Below are positions 40,212 through 47,902 of a DNA stretch of 49,939 bases, in pieces. Location: positions 1-49,939 of the forward strand of contig NZ_JACRYT010000025.1 of assembly GCF_014333425.1 (NCBI RefSeq), given 5' to 3'. This DNA is from Zhenpiania hominis. GTDB lineage: Bacteria > Bacillota > Clostridia > Peptostreptococcales > Anaerovoracaceae. The position numbers and the translations under genes are program-made. The notes beneath the pieces were generated by a model. That model searched no databases. It was given only the letters and a program-made list of their open reading frames with translations, and was not told where the DNA came from. How positions within the stretch are numbered: the first letter of the stretch is position 1; the number at the start of each line of letters is the position of its first letter.

Positions 40212-40252
40212 AGCAAAAAAATTGGAGGAACAAAATCAGAGCAGGTGAAGGT

Positions 40253-41428
40253 ATGGCGAATTATTACTATTTAATGAATAAAGAGGAAAAGGTCCTCTTA
40301 TTTAGAGAGATCCAGGATCGGTACGGGGAATCGTTTTTTGAAAACTGCGAAAGATACCATGCTCCCCTGCCTGTCAGCCTGCAGGGAATTCCGAATCAGC
40401 ATATCGGTTCCTGGTTGCAGCAGCGAAAGGTCCCCAGTCATCGCAGGCATATTAAAAAGCTGCTCGATCAGCTTGGAATGACGAATTTACAGGGGTACAT
40501 TGATTTGAGCCACGCCACCAGCTTAAACGATACTTTCTGGGTAAAAAAAGCGGACTCGGATATTCGGTGGCCGGATGTTTCTCTTTATTGCAATCCTTTT
40601 GACGACGTTGTTGCTCAAATTGCCTTTGATGGGATTCTATCTGACTTTCACTTTTCTTCCCCCTCGCCTGAATTTAGTACAGATGGGGCCTATGCAAAAT
40701 GCTGGAAGCGAGAGAAAGACGGAAATATTTATTTAATCAAACGGGGCAACGAAGCCTTCGGGCAGCCCGGATGCGAGCCTTATTCCGAGTATTACGCGGC
40801 ACAAATCGCAGAAATCCTATGCCCAAAGCGCATTCCTTACGATCTGGAGCCAGCCGCAGCACCTGAGTTAAACCGCGGCAAAAGCATCCCGAATTCTCTG
40901 GAAGTCGTCTCCAAATGCAGGTTATTCACATCGGAGCAGATCGGTTTTCTTCCTTTTGCAAAGCTTCCAGGAGAGTATCACTACCTCAGTCAAATTGAAG
41001 ATGTTTATAAACAGTATCACTGCCTGGAGGAATTCAGGCGCATGATCGTCCTGGACGCTGTCATTTTGAATACGGATCGGCATCAGGGGAATCACGGATT
41101 TTTTATAGATAACGCTGCACAAGAAATTCTTGGGATGGCTCCGGTATTCGATCATAACCAAAGCCTGCTTTCCGATTTGACAAACGATCAATTCTGGCAG
41201 GAAGCGGACTTGCGCGTCTCTACGAAAGCGCCAAAGCTGGGAATCGATTTTATAAAAACCGCCGCCCGGATGCTCACGCCGGAAATCGCAGAAGATCTGA
41301 AACATTTGTTTGACTTCCATTTCAAACGTCATCCCCTTTATAATTTGCCGGAAGATCGGCTGCAAAAGCTGGAACAGATTGTTGCGAATCAGGCTTCGCA
41401 AATTTTGTCCTGTTATGATTCCATGTAA
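40253..41428 (+). CDS. HipA-like kinase domain protein
   Basis: A 391-residue protein of the HipA/CtkA-like kinase fold. The N-terminal ~90 residues are unassigned. SHATSLNDTFWVKK (86-99) matches the nucleotide loop of this family. The catalytic loop is LNTDRHQGNHGFF (272-284; Asp275, Asn280) and the metal-binding motif APVFDHNQS (296-304; Asp300). HipA kinases phosphorylate translation components and are toxins kept in check by an HTH partner. Here the partner would be the S24-like repressor 40 bases upstream. Whether it is a toxin or a regulatory kinase is not shown. AGGTGAAGGT precedes the ATG. Confidence 0.78.
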   Translation: MANYYYLMNKEEKVLLFREIQDRYGESFFENCERYHAPLPVSLQGIPNQHIGSWLQQRKVPSHRRHIKKLLDQLGMTNLQGYIDLSHATSLNDTFWVKKADSDIRWPDVSLYCNPFDDVVAQIAFDGILSDFHFSSPSPEFSTDGAYAKCWKREKDGNIYLIKRGNEAFGQPGCEPYSEYYAAQIAEILCPKRIPYDLEPAAAPELNRGKSIPNSLEVVSKCRLFTSEQIGFLPFAKLPGEYHYLSQIEDVYKQYHCLEEFRRMIVLDAVILNTDRHQGNHGFFIDNAAQEILGMAPVFDHNQSLLSDLTNDQFWQEADLRVSTKAPKLGIDFIKTAARMLTPEIAEDLKHLFDFHFKRHPLYNLPEDRLQKLEQIVANQASQILSCYDSM

Positions 41429-41432
41429 AAAA

Positions 41433-41475
41433 GACCAGGCGCCGTATTTTACACACCAGCGTCCGGTCTTTTCTT
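41433..41475. terminator. Bidirectional terminator between converging operons
   Basis: AAAAGACC-AGGCG ... CGTCC-GGTCTTTT forms a long stem with A's before and T's after. It sits right after the HipA-like gene stop (plus) and downstream of the nitroreductase gene (minus). Confidence 0.8.
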
Positions 41476-41524
41476 TTATCCATTCTATTGCTGCTTCGCA
41501 ATCAGACTCAGCAGCCTGCCGGTC

Positions 41525-42034
41525 CTACCGGTAGGTCACCCGTTCCTCAAAGGCTTTTCTTGTGTTTTGCTTTACTTCCTTTTCCGGAACACCCATCGGC
41601 ACAATCGTTCGCACCGTCTGCTCCGCCGGCAGAGCCAGCAGCTTCTTGATTTTTTCAAAATTTCCATCCAGCTTTGTATCGCCGTCCATCCATACGCCCG
41701 CGTAGCCCATTGCGGTAATGGCCAGCAGCATGGTTTCTGTCGCGGAGGCGTAATCTTCGATTTCAAAACAGAGGCCGTCCGCTTCCACATGCTCCGAGGT
41801 AACCACGAGAATCACCGGCGCTGTCTTTGTCGCTTCAGACGGCATCAGCTCCCCGATTTCACTGCGCAACCTGGGATCGGTTACTACCACAAAGCTGGTT
41901 GTCTGCAGATTATAGCCGGAAGGCGCTTTGATCGCCGCGTCCAGAATTTTGCGGATATCTTTATCCGGAACTGCCTTTTGCTCAAATTTGTCGCGATAAC
42001 TTCCCCTTCTGTTTACGACTTCAAAAAAATCCAT
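41525..42034 (-). CDS. Nitroreductase-family flavoprotein
   Basis: A 169-residue nitroreductase-like protein. It opens MDFFEVVNRRGSYRDKFEQKAVPDKDIRKILDAAIKAPSGYNLQTTSFVVV, with FMN-binding Arg and Asn in the usual places, and continues AITAMGYAGVWMDG. It should reduce quinones, nitro compounds or another small substrate with NAD(P)H. ATG 42034 is supported by GGGGAG upstream; the longer frame starts inside the neighbouring gene. It lies one base after the flavin-binding gene and probably functions with it. Confidence 0.87.
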   Translation of the reverse strand: MDFFEVVNRRGSYRDKFEQKAVPDKDIRKILDAAIKAPSGYNLQTTSFVVVTDPRLRSEIGELMPSEATKTAPVILVVTSEHVEADGLCFEIEDYASATETMLLAITAMGYAGVWMDGDTKLDGNFEKIKKLLALPAEQTVRTIVPMGVPEKEVKQNTRKAFEERVTYR

Positions 42035-42035
42035 T

Positions 42036-42503
42036 TTATTCTCCCCTTTTCCCTGTAATATGCTCGATTTCAATTTCATACACTCTGGCCGCGTCCTTGT
42101 TTTCTTCCACATACTCCAGGCCGCTCGGGATAAAATCCGGACACAATTTGCGAATCATCATCTCGAACACCCGCTGTTTGTCTTTCATCTCAGTCAGCTC
42201 CCGAATCTTTCCGAAGGCGATCACACTTTTAAACATGGTATTCACGTCTTCCTGCAGCAGCTCGGCCTCTGCCACCACGCAAAAGGATACCCGGCTGTCA
42301 TATTCAAAGTTCCGAAGTTTATGCCCCTTGACCGCCGAATGGATGTAAATCTTCCCGTCATCATAAATATAGTTGATTGGGACTCCATAAGGATATCCGT
42401 TCGCGCCGATTGTTGAAAGCACTCCATACTCGCCCGCGTCCAGCAGGGCAATTGTTTCTTCATCGGAAAGCTGTTGCGCTTTCAGCCTCATTTCCTCAAA
42501 CAT
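42036..42503 (-). CDS. Pyridoxamine 5'-phosphate oxidase-like FMN-binding protein (NimA type)
   Basis: A 155-residue split-barrel protein. LSTIGANGYPYGVPINYIYDDGKIYIHSAVKGHKLRNFEYDSRVSFCVV is the typical NimA/PNPOx-like core. Such proteins bind FMN or heme and reduce nitroimidazoles or unknown substrates. AGGAGG lies upstream of ATG 42503 (a GTG directly precedes it). It is divergent from a MocR/PdxR-type regulator with a palindrome between them, so it is probably a target of that regulator. A link to vitamin B6 metabolism is possible but not proven. Confidence 0.85.
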   Translation of the reverse strand: MFEEMRLKAQQLSDEETIALLDAGEYGVLSTIGANGYPYGVPINYIYDDGKIYIHSAVKGHKLRNFEYDSRVSFCVVAEAELLQEDVNTMFKSVIAFGKIRELTEMKDKQRVFEMMIRKLCPDFIPSGLEYVEENKDAARVYEIEIEHITGKRGE

Positions 42504-42567
42504 CACATTCTCCTCCTTTTTCGATTGGCTTTTCTTTTTCCGTTTATAATGTTATTATATCGTTATC

Positions 42568-42587
42568 TGGTACTCACAAAAGTACCA
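42568..42587. promoter_or_regulatory. Palindromic operator between the flavoprotein operon and the MocR gene
   Basis: TGGTACT-CACAAA-AGTACCA is a perfect 7-bp inverted repeat with a 6-base spacer. It lies 42 bases upstream of the MocR start and 65 bases upstream of the flavin-binding gene, which has a TATAAT box at 42554-42559 on the minus strand. It is the probable MocR binding site. A related half-site CCAGTATC is near 42608. Confidence 0.65.
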
Positions 42588-42628
42588 ATTTGTAATTTAT
42601 TTACCATGCCAGTATCAAGGAGGGTTTT

Positions 42629-44035
42629 ATGCTGTTAATTAGCCGCGATTCAGGAAAACAGATTTATCTTCAGATTTACGAATATTATCGGGACCGGATC
42701 CTTTCCGGTCAGGCGCAGGCCCATTCTTCTCTGCCATCCACACGGCATCTTGCCCGGGAGCTGTCTGTCAGCCGAAACACGGTAGAAACGGCTTATCAGC
42801 AGCTTCTTGCCGAGGGATATCTCTACAGCCGGCCGGGAAGCGGTTATTATATTTCTCAGGTCGAGCGGCTTTCTCCTCCCACACCCAAAATTTCTTTTCA
42901 CGCGGCGGATGATGTGGCGGAAGAGGATCGTATCTCTGTCCCCGGAATTAAATATAATTTTCAGTATGGGCGTCTCGCGCCGGAAAGCTTCCCCCTCAAG
43001 ACCTGGAAACGAATTGCAAACAAAATTCTTCTTGATGTGGATCCGAATCGTATCACGGCTTATACCAGCCGGACAGGGGATCCTCTTCTCAAGGAAGAAA
43101 TTACAAAATACTTGTACGAGTCCCGCAATGTTGCCTGCGAAGCGGACCGGATCGTCCTGTGTTCCGGACTGCTTACCGTTATCAGCCTGCTCTGCCAGCT
43201 TTTCATGGGGAAGTTTTCTACCGTCGCTGTGGAAGACCCTTGTTATGATACGGTACGCCATATTTTTCAGAACCACGGCTATAAAGTTTGCCCCATTCCC
43301 CTGAGGCCCGATGGGCTGGATATCGACGCGCTGCGGGAAAGCGGAGCGCGCCTCATTTATATCACGCCTTCCCACCAGTTTCCTTCGGGTACCGTCATGT
43401 CCGCCAGCAAGCGGATCAAGCTCCTGCAATGGGCCCAGGAGCAGGACGGCTATATTATTGAAGATGACTACGACAGTGAATATCGTTACAACAGCAAGCC
43501 GCTGCCTTCACTGCATTCTCTGGACAGCCAGGAGAGAGTCATCTACATCAATACCTTTTCCAAATCACTGGCGCCTATGCTCCGTCTCGGATACATGGTG
43601 CTTCCTCCCGCTTTAAAGGAGCTGTATGATTTCAAATTTGCCAACTATGGCTGCACCGTTCCCCTTCTCACTCAACTGATCCTTGCCGAATTTATGGCAG
43701 CCGGACACTGGCAGAGGCACCTGAGAAGAATCGCGTTATCCAGTAAAAAAATCCACGACCTCCTAGTAAACGAAATACGGAACGCTATGGGCTCACAAGC
43801 GGAAATTCAGGGAAACAACGCTGGCTTGCATTTTCTTCTCGCGGTTCACAATGGAATGGACGAGAAGCAGCTGATTGCTTCCGCCCGCCAGGAAGGAGTG
43901 CTGGTTTATCCTGTCTCACAGTACTTTTCCGCTCCGCCCAGGAAAAATAACCGCGTTCTCATCGGGTTTGGCGGGATAGAAGCCCAGGGCATTCCGGAAA
44001 GCGTTCAGCTGCTGAAAAAAGCCTGGTTTCAGTAA
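42629..44035 (+). CDS. MocR/PdxR-type regulator (GntR HTH fused to aminotransferase fold)
   Basis: A 468-residue fusion. The N-terminal winged HTH of the GntR family (about 8-72: QIYEYYRDRILSGQAQAHSSLPSTRHLARELSVSRNTVETAYQQLLAEGYLYSRPGSGYYI) is joined to a class I aminotransferase domain (about 110-468). PLP-site motifs visible are EDPCYDTVRHIF, ITPSHQFPSGTVMSASKR, EDDYDSEYRY and the lysine in TFSKSLAPMLRLGY. These regulators sense PLP or an amino compound and control nearby metabolic genes. It is divergent from the flavoprotein pair and has AAGGAGGG before its ATG. Confidence 0.92.
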   Translation: MLLISRDSGKQIYLQIYEYYRDRILSGQAQAHSSLPSTRHLARELSVSRNTVETAYQQLLAEGYLYSRPGSGYYISQVERLSPPTPKISFHAADDVAEEDRISVPGIKYNFQYGRLAPESFPLKTWKRIANKILLDVDPNRITAYTSRTGDPLLKEEITKYLYESRNVACEADRIVLCSGLLTVISLLCQLFMGKFSTVAVEDPCYDTVRHIFQNHGYKVCPIPLRPDGLDIDALRESGARLIYITPSHQFPSGTVMSASKRIKLLQWAQEQDGYIIEDDYDSEYRYNSKPLPSLHSLDSQERVIYINTFSKSLAPMLRLGYMVLPPALKELYDFKFANYGCTVPLLTQLILAEFMAAGHWQRHLRRIALSSKKIHDLLVNEIRNAMGSQAEIQGNNAGLHFLLAVHNGMDEKQLIASARQEGVLVYPVSQYFSAPPRKNNRVLIGFGGIEAQGIPESVQLLKKAWFQ

Positions 44036-44055
44036 AAGTTTTCCCTTTATAAACG

Positions 44056-44127
44056 ATACCCGTAATTGATACTTACGAAATTGCCGACTCGGCAGCTTTC
44101 TTGCCATATCAATTACGGGTACTTTTT
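44056..44127 (+). terminator. Long-stem terminator behind the MocR gene
   Basis: TACCCGTAATTGATA pairs with TATCAATTACGGGTA over about 15 bp, enclosing a small GCCGA/TCGGC hairpin, and is followed by T's on the plus strand. It separates the MocR gene from the converging oxidoreductase operon. Confidence 0.8.
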
Positions 44128-44148
44128 ATCATTCCGCTTATACGCGCC

Positions 44149-45078
44149 TTATTTGCACTTTTTCAAAAGCTTTTCCCATTCTTTATCTACATATTCCTGG
44201 GTATTCTCAATCATCCATTCATTTCCCGGCTCGAACATATGCTTAAAGCGCCCCTGCTTCGCGAGAAATTCCTCTACTGGTTTTTTGCGCTTTGGCTCAT
44301 AGGTCAGACGCCACTTACCATCCTCGATTTCGTAAAGAGGCCACACGCAGGTATCCACTGCCAGCTGGCAGATTTCCGCTAAGTCTTCCGCCTCATACCG
44401 CCACCCTCTCGGACACGGGGACAGCACGTTCAGAAAGCTGGCTCCCTTTGTGTAAATCGCCTTGTGCGCCTTTTCATGCAGATCTTTAAAGTTGCCGATA
44501 AAGGTGGTCTGAGCCGCGTAAGGAATATTGTGGGCCGCTATAATCTCAGTCAGATTTTTCTTGTTTTGGATTTTTCCCGGGCTGACGCTTCCCACCGGCG
44601 AAGTCGTCGCGTCCGCGAAACGCGGAGTAGAGGAGGACCTCTGGATACCTGTGTTCATATATGCTTCATTATCATAGCACACATAAACCAGATCGTGTCC
44701 CCGTTCCATCGCGCCGGACAGAGACTGCAGACCAATATCATAGGTCCCTCCGTCGCCGCCAAAAGCGATAAACTTAAAGGTATCCGGAATTTTTCCTTTT
44801 TTCTTCATTACCTTGTAAGCCGCTTCCACTCCGCTTAAGGTTGCCGCCGCGTTTTCAAAGGCAGTATGAATATAGCTGTCCTCATAAGCGGTATACGGAT
44901 ACATAAAAGTGGAAACTTCCAGGCAGCTGGTGGCGTTGGCCACTACCGCCTTATCCTCCGGCTCCAGAGCCCGCAAAACGCCCCGCACCGCGACGCCCGC
45001 TCCACAGCCGGCGCAGAGCCGGTGTCCGCCCACCAGCCGTTCCTTTTTTTCTACTTCTTTCTTCAAATTATATGCCAT
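44149..45078 (-). CDS. porB: 2-oxoacid:ferredoxin oxidoreductase, beta (TPP-binding) subunit
   Basis: A 309-residue PorB/VorB-type subunit. Cysteine motif HRLCAGCGAG near residue 22 is for an iron-sulfur cluster. TPP/metal-binding sequence is GDGGTYDIGLQSLSGAMERGHDLVYVCYDNEAYMNTG (about 108-145). Together with the alpha subunit it decarboxylates a 2-oxoacid to the acyl-CoA and passes electrons to ferredoxin. It shares one base with the alpha gene. Pyruvate and branched-chain 2-oxoacids are both possible substrates; the Ile-type T-box favours the latter. Confidence 0.9.
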   Translation of the reverse strand: MAYNLKKEVEKKERLVGGHRLCAGCGAGVAVRGVLRALEPEDKAVVANATSCLEVSTFMYPYTAYEDSYIHTAFENAAATLSGVEAAYKVMKKKGKIPDTFKFIAFGGDGGTYDIGLQSLSGAMERGHDLVYVCYDNEAYMNTGIQRSSSTPRFADATTSPVGSVSPGKIQNKKNLTEIIAAHNIPYAAQTTFIGNFKDLHEKAHKAIYTKGASFLNVLSPCPRGWRYEAEDLAEICQLAVDTCVWPLYEIEDGKWRLTYEPKRKKPVEEFLAKQGRFKHMFEPGNEWMIENTQEYVDKEWEKLLKKCK

Positions 45079-46265
45079 TATAGAAACCTCGAATCTCTCA
45101 CACCGATATAACGATAAACGTCCCCCGGATCGTCGTTGTCGTAAATGACGAACAGATCCTGGTAAATATCATAAAAGTCTTCTACTGTAATGTCCCTGCC
45201 TCCCAGGCCGTAAATATAATTGACCGCGTAGGGCTTGTCCTCCAGATCGTACAGGGAATTTCTCGCTTCATTAAACAGCGGGCCGCCGCTGTTGGAAAAG
45301 CTTTCCGCCTTGTCCATAATCGCCACCGCTTTTACTTTGCACATGGCCTCTGCCAGCGGAATTCTCGGAAACGGCCGAAATACTCTCAGCTTAATCAGTC
45401 CGACCTTCTTGCCTTCCGCGCGCAGCCGGTCCACAGCTTCCTTTCCGGTTCCCGCGCTGGAGCCGATGACAACCAGTGCTACTTCCGCGTCGTCCATCCT
45501 ATATTCCTCAAAGAAACCGTAGCTTCTTCCGGTCATTTCCTCAAATTTCTCCGCCACATCCCGAATAACCGGCATAGCGTCTTTCATAGCCTGCGCCTGC
45601 TGTCGTTTGATTTCCATATAGTAAGGAGACGTTCCGTAAGGCCCTACAGCCAGCGGGTTCTCATGTTTTAAAAGATAGTTTTCCGGCTGATACTCGCCTA
45701 CAAACTCCCGCACTTTTTCATCTTCAATCAATTCGATATTAGACACGCCGTGGCTGGTAATGAATCCATCCTGACAGATCATAATCGGCAGTCTGCATGC
45801 TTCCGAAATCAGGATTCCCTGAATAAAGTTATCATAGGCTTCCTGGTTGGTTTCCGCGTACATCTGCAGCCAGCCGGAATCCCGTGCTCCCATGGAGTCG
45901 GAATGGTCGTTGTTGATATTAATAGGACCCGTCAGCGCCCGGTTTACTACAGCCATGGTAATGGGAAGTCTGGAGGAAGCCGCCACGTAGAGAAGCTCCC
46001 ACATCAGCGCAAGCCCCGCGGAAGATGTGGCTGTAACAGCCCGTGCTCCGGCCGCCGACGCTCCCATACAGACGGACATGGCGCTGTGCTCCGATTCAAC
46101 TGCTACAAAATCTGTATCCACCAGCCCATTAGCGATATATTCGGAAAAATATTGCGGAATTTCTGTAGAAGGGGTAATTGGAAACGCCCCCATTACGTCC
46201 GGATTAATCTGCTTCATGGCCATAGCGATGGCTTCATTTCCGGACATTCTATCTCTGATTGCCAT
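45078..46265 (-). CDS. porA: 2-oxoacid:ferredoxin oxidoreductase, alpha subunit
   Basis: A 395-residue PorA-type subunit. It opens MSGNEAIAMAMKQINPDVMGAFPITPSTEIPQYF, followed by VAVESEHSAMSVCMGASAAGARAVTATSSAGLALMWELLYVAA, NDHSDSMGARDSGW and the C-terminal AVAIMDKAESFSNSGGPLFNEARNSLY. These are characteristic of the four-subunit family. It forms half of the active site and the CoA-binding region. The operon order G-D-A-B is normal, and its ends overlap both neighbours by one base. Confidence 0.92.
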   Translation of the reverse strand: MAIRDRMSGNEAIAMAMKQINPDVMGAFPITPSTEIPQYFSEYIANGLVDTDFVAVESEHSAMSVCMGASAAGARAVTATSSAGLALMWELLYVAASSRLPITMAVVNRALTGPININNDHSDSMGARDSGWLQMYAETNQEAYDNFIQGILISEACRLPIMICQDGFITSHGVSNIELIEDEKVREFVGEYQPENYLLKHENPLAVGPYGTSPYYMEIKRQQAQAMKDAMPVIRDVAEKFEEMTGRSYGFFEEYRMDDAEVALVVIGSSAGTGKEAVDRLRAEGKKVGLIKLRVFRPFPRIPLAEAMCKVKAVAIMDKAESFSNSGGPLFNEARNSLYDLEDKPYAVNYIYGLGGRDITVEDFYDIYQDLFVIYDNDDPGDVYRYIGVRDSRFL

Positions 46266-46570
46266 TATTTTACCTCCTTCACGAAATCAATCGCGCCAAA
46301 GGGACAGACCTTGACGCAGATCCCGCAGCCCTTGCAGTGCATATAATCAAAATCCAGCCGCTTGCCGTCCTTTACCGGAATCGAACTGTCCGGACAGTAC
46401 GGAATGCAGAGCATACAGTGTTTGCATTTGTCTTCTTTAAAGACCGGCTTCATAATCCGCCAGTCGCCGGTGTTCACCAGCAGGGATGTAGCCGGCTCGA
46501 AAATCTCCGCTCCCACCGTCATGTCCTGCCATGTGGAATGTTCGTTAATATCCTGTGCTCTTCGTTTCAT
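46265..46570 (-). CDS. porD: 2-oxoacid:ferredoxin oxidoreductase, delta (ferredoxin-like) subunit
   Basis: A 101-residue protein with two 4Fe-4S clusters: CKHCMLCIPYCP (about 49-60) and CKGCGICVKVCPFGAI (about 79-94). It carries electrons from the catalytic subunits to external ferredoxin. It overlaps porG and porA by one base each, so the four subunits are translationally coupled. Confidence 0.93.
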   Translation of the reverse strand: MKRRAQDINEHSTWQDMTVGAEIFEPATSLLVNTGDWRIMKPVFKEDKCKHCMLCIPYCPDSSIPVKDGKRLDFDYMHCKGCGICVKVCPFGAIDFVKEVK

Positions 46571-47166
46571 TAGCTTACCTTTACCTCTTCCATTGATTTT
46601 TTCAGCGCTTTCATATTACCTTCCACAACCTCCGGTTTGTGGGAAAATTTGTGGCGGAAGGATTCTTCCATATCCCGGATAAACTGTTCCTGGTCAATGA
46701 CATGGCTGACTTTCACGGCAGCCGCCAGCATCGGGGTGTTGGGATAATTTTTCCCCAGAGTTTCCATGGAAATCTTCTCCGCGTCCACGGCGCAAATTTT
46801 CCCTTTATACTCCGGAAGCATCTCGCGGATTTCCTCCGGTTCTTTTTTGCTGTTAATAATCAGCGCTCCGCCGTCTTTAATTCCCTTTGTCACATCTACC
46901 GTTCCCAGCAGCGTCTCATCCACCACCACTACATAATCCGGATGGTAAATGTTGGAGTGAACCTTGCAAGGTTCATCGGTGATCCGGTTGTAAGCCGTAA
47001 TAGGAGCTCCCATTCGCTCCGGTCCATATTCCGGAAACCCCTGCACGTGCTTTCCGGAGTTAAAAGCAACGTCCGCCAGCAGCAGACACGCCGTTTTCGC
47101 GCCCTGTCCGCCCCGGCCGTGCCATCTGATTTCCACAGCCTCGTTCTGCTTTGTCTTCTTTTCCAT
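46570..47166 (-). CDS. porG: 2-oxoacid:ferredoxin oxidoreductase, gamma subunit
   Basis: A 198-residue PorG-type subunit. IRWHGRGGQGAKTACLLLADVAFNSGKHVQGFPEYGPERMGAPITAYNRI (about 12-60) is the family signature. It also has DYVVVVDETLLGTVDVTKG and the late NTPMLAAAVKVSHVI. It is the first gene of the operon. AAAGGATG precedes the ATG, and a T-box leader lies directly upstream, so this gene determines where control enters. Confidence 0.93.
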   Translation of the reverse strand: MEKKTKQNEAVEIRWHGRGGQGAKTACLLLADVAFNSGKHVQGFPEYGPERMGAPITAYNRITDEPCKVHSNIYHPDYVVVVDETLLGTVDVTKGIKDGGALIINSKKEPEEIREMLPEYKGKICAVDAEKISMETLGKNYPNTPMLAAAVKVSHVIDQEQFIRDMEESFRHKFSHKPEVVEGNMKALKKSMEEVKVS

Positions 47167-47233
47167 TCTTGAACATCCTTTCTTTTACAGTGTTGTATTA
47201 AAGAGCGATATTCCAGTTTGCCTCTATCTCAAT

Positions 47234-47512
47234 AAAAAAGGGTTTTCACCCTTGTATAAGGACGAAAACCCGTAGATCTCGCTATACCACCTAATACAAC
47301 ATACTAACATACGCGTTCCTGATAACGGAGGAATACCCGTCAGAACTTACTCCCTTTTTTCGAGGCGGCTGCCGGGGCTCTCCCGTCCGCCGTCTTTGGT
47401 TTCGGCTCTGCGACTCAGAAGTGATTTTCGGTTCGCGCTCTCCTGCCCCGGGCTCGCACCATCCCCGGTTCGCTTTCCATTCAAGCGGCGCCTACTCTCT
47501 TCGTCACAGTCT
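47234..47512 (-). ncRNA. T-box leader of the oxidoreductase operon (specifier best read as Ile ATC)
   Basis: A full T-box arrangement is visible on the minus strand. The stem I base is CTGTGAC/GTCGCAG. AGTA occurs in the left side of the specifier loop and GAAAATCACTTC in the right side. The distal loop is GCGAACCGGGGATGGTGCGAGCCCGG. The T-box bulge is AGGTGGTATAGCGAG (47278-47292), and the terminator GGGTTTTC/GAAAACCC is followed by six T's (47234-47272). The codon followed by AC before the closing helix is ATC (Ile); AAT is the less likely alternative. The TGGT in the bulge pairs with a tRNA ending ACCA, which suits tRNA-Ile (discriminator A) and not tRNA-Asn. Confidence 0.85.
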
Positions 47513-47539
47513 TTGTTCTGTATTTAATTTTCTTTGTGT

Positions 47540-47568
47540 ATTTTAACGCACCGCGCCTGTCCTGTCAA
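47540..47568 (-). promoter_or_regulatory. Promoter of the T-box/oxidoreductase operon
   Basis: On the minus strand TTGACA (47563-47568) and TAAAAT (47540-47545) are 17 bases apart, about 30 bases before stem I of the T-box. Confidence 0.72.
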
Positions 47569-47658
47569 TATTTTTATTTATTTTTCACAAAATAATTCAC
47601 TTTTTATTGTGATAAAAAACGATCGTTCAGGGGAAACTAATCACAAGAGGTGATACAT

Positions 47659-47808
47659 TTGCTAATAGGACACTTTAAAAATGATAACCGCGCGAATCCA
47701 ACCCTTGTTATCGAGCATATTGTGGCGGAAACAGAAAAAAATATTGAAAAGATGACCGGAAGAAAAGTAAAGCTGGTGGCTTACGAGGTAAAAAAATCGA
47801 TCTATTGA
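47659..47808 (+). CDS. Small protein of 49 residues, TTG start, unknown function
   Basis: A 50-codon frame opens with TTG six bases after AGAGGTG. It reads LLIGHFKNDNRANPTLVIEHIV... and ends KLVAYEVKKSIY. Codon use looks like a real gene, and it is free-standing between divergent and converging neighbours. The composition is charged and likely helical (IVAETEKNIEKMTGRK). I do not recognise a family. The reading is supported by the ribosome site and a clean stop only. Confidence 0.5.
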   Translation: MLIGHFKNDNRANPTLVIEHIVAETEKNIEKMTGRKVKLVAYEVKKSIY

Positions 47809-47902
47809 CATTGTAGCGTGACAAAAAGATCGACGCCTCGCGGCCTTCCACGTCTTTCGCTCAAAGCTGCCGAAATAATTCACCGTCCATTTTTATTCTT
47901 GC

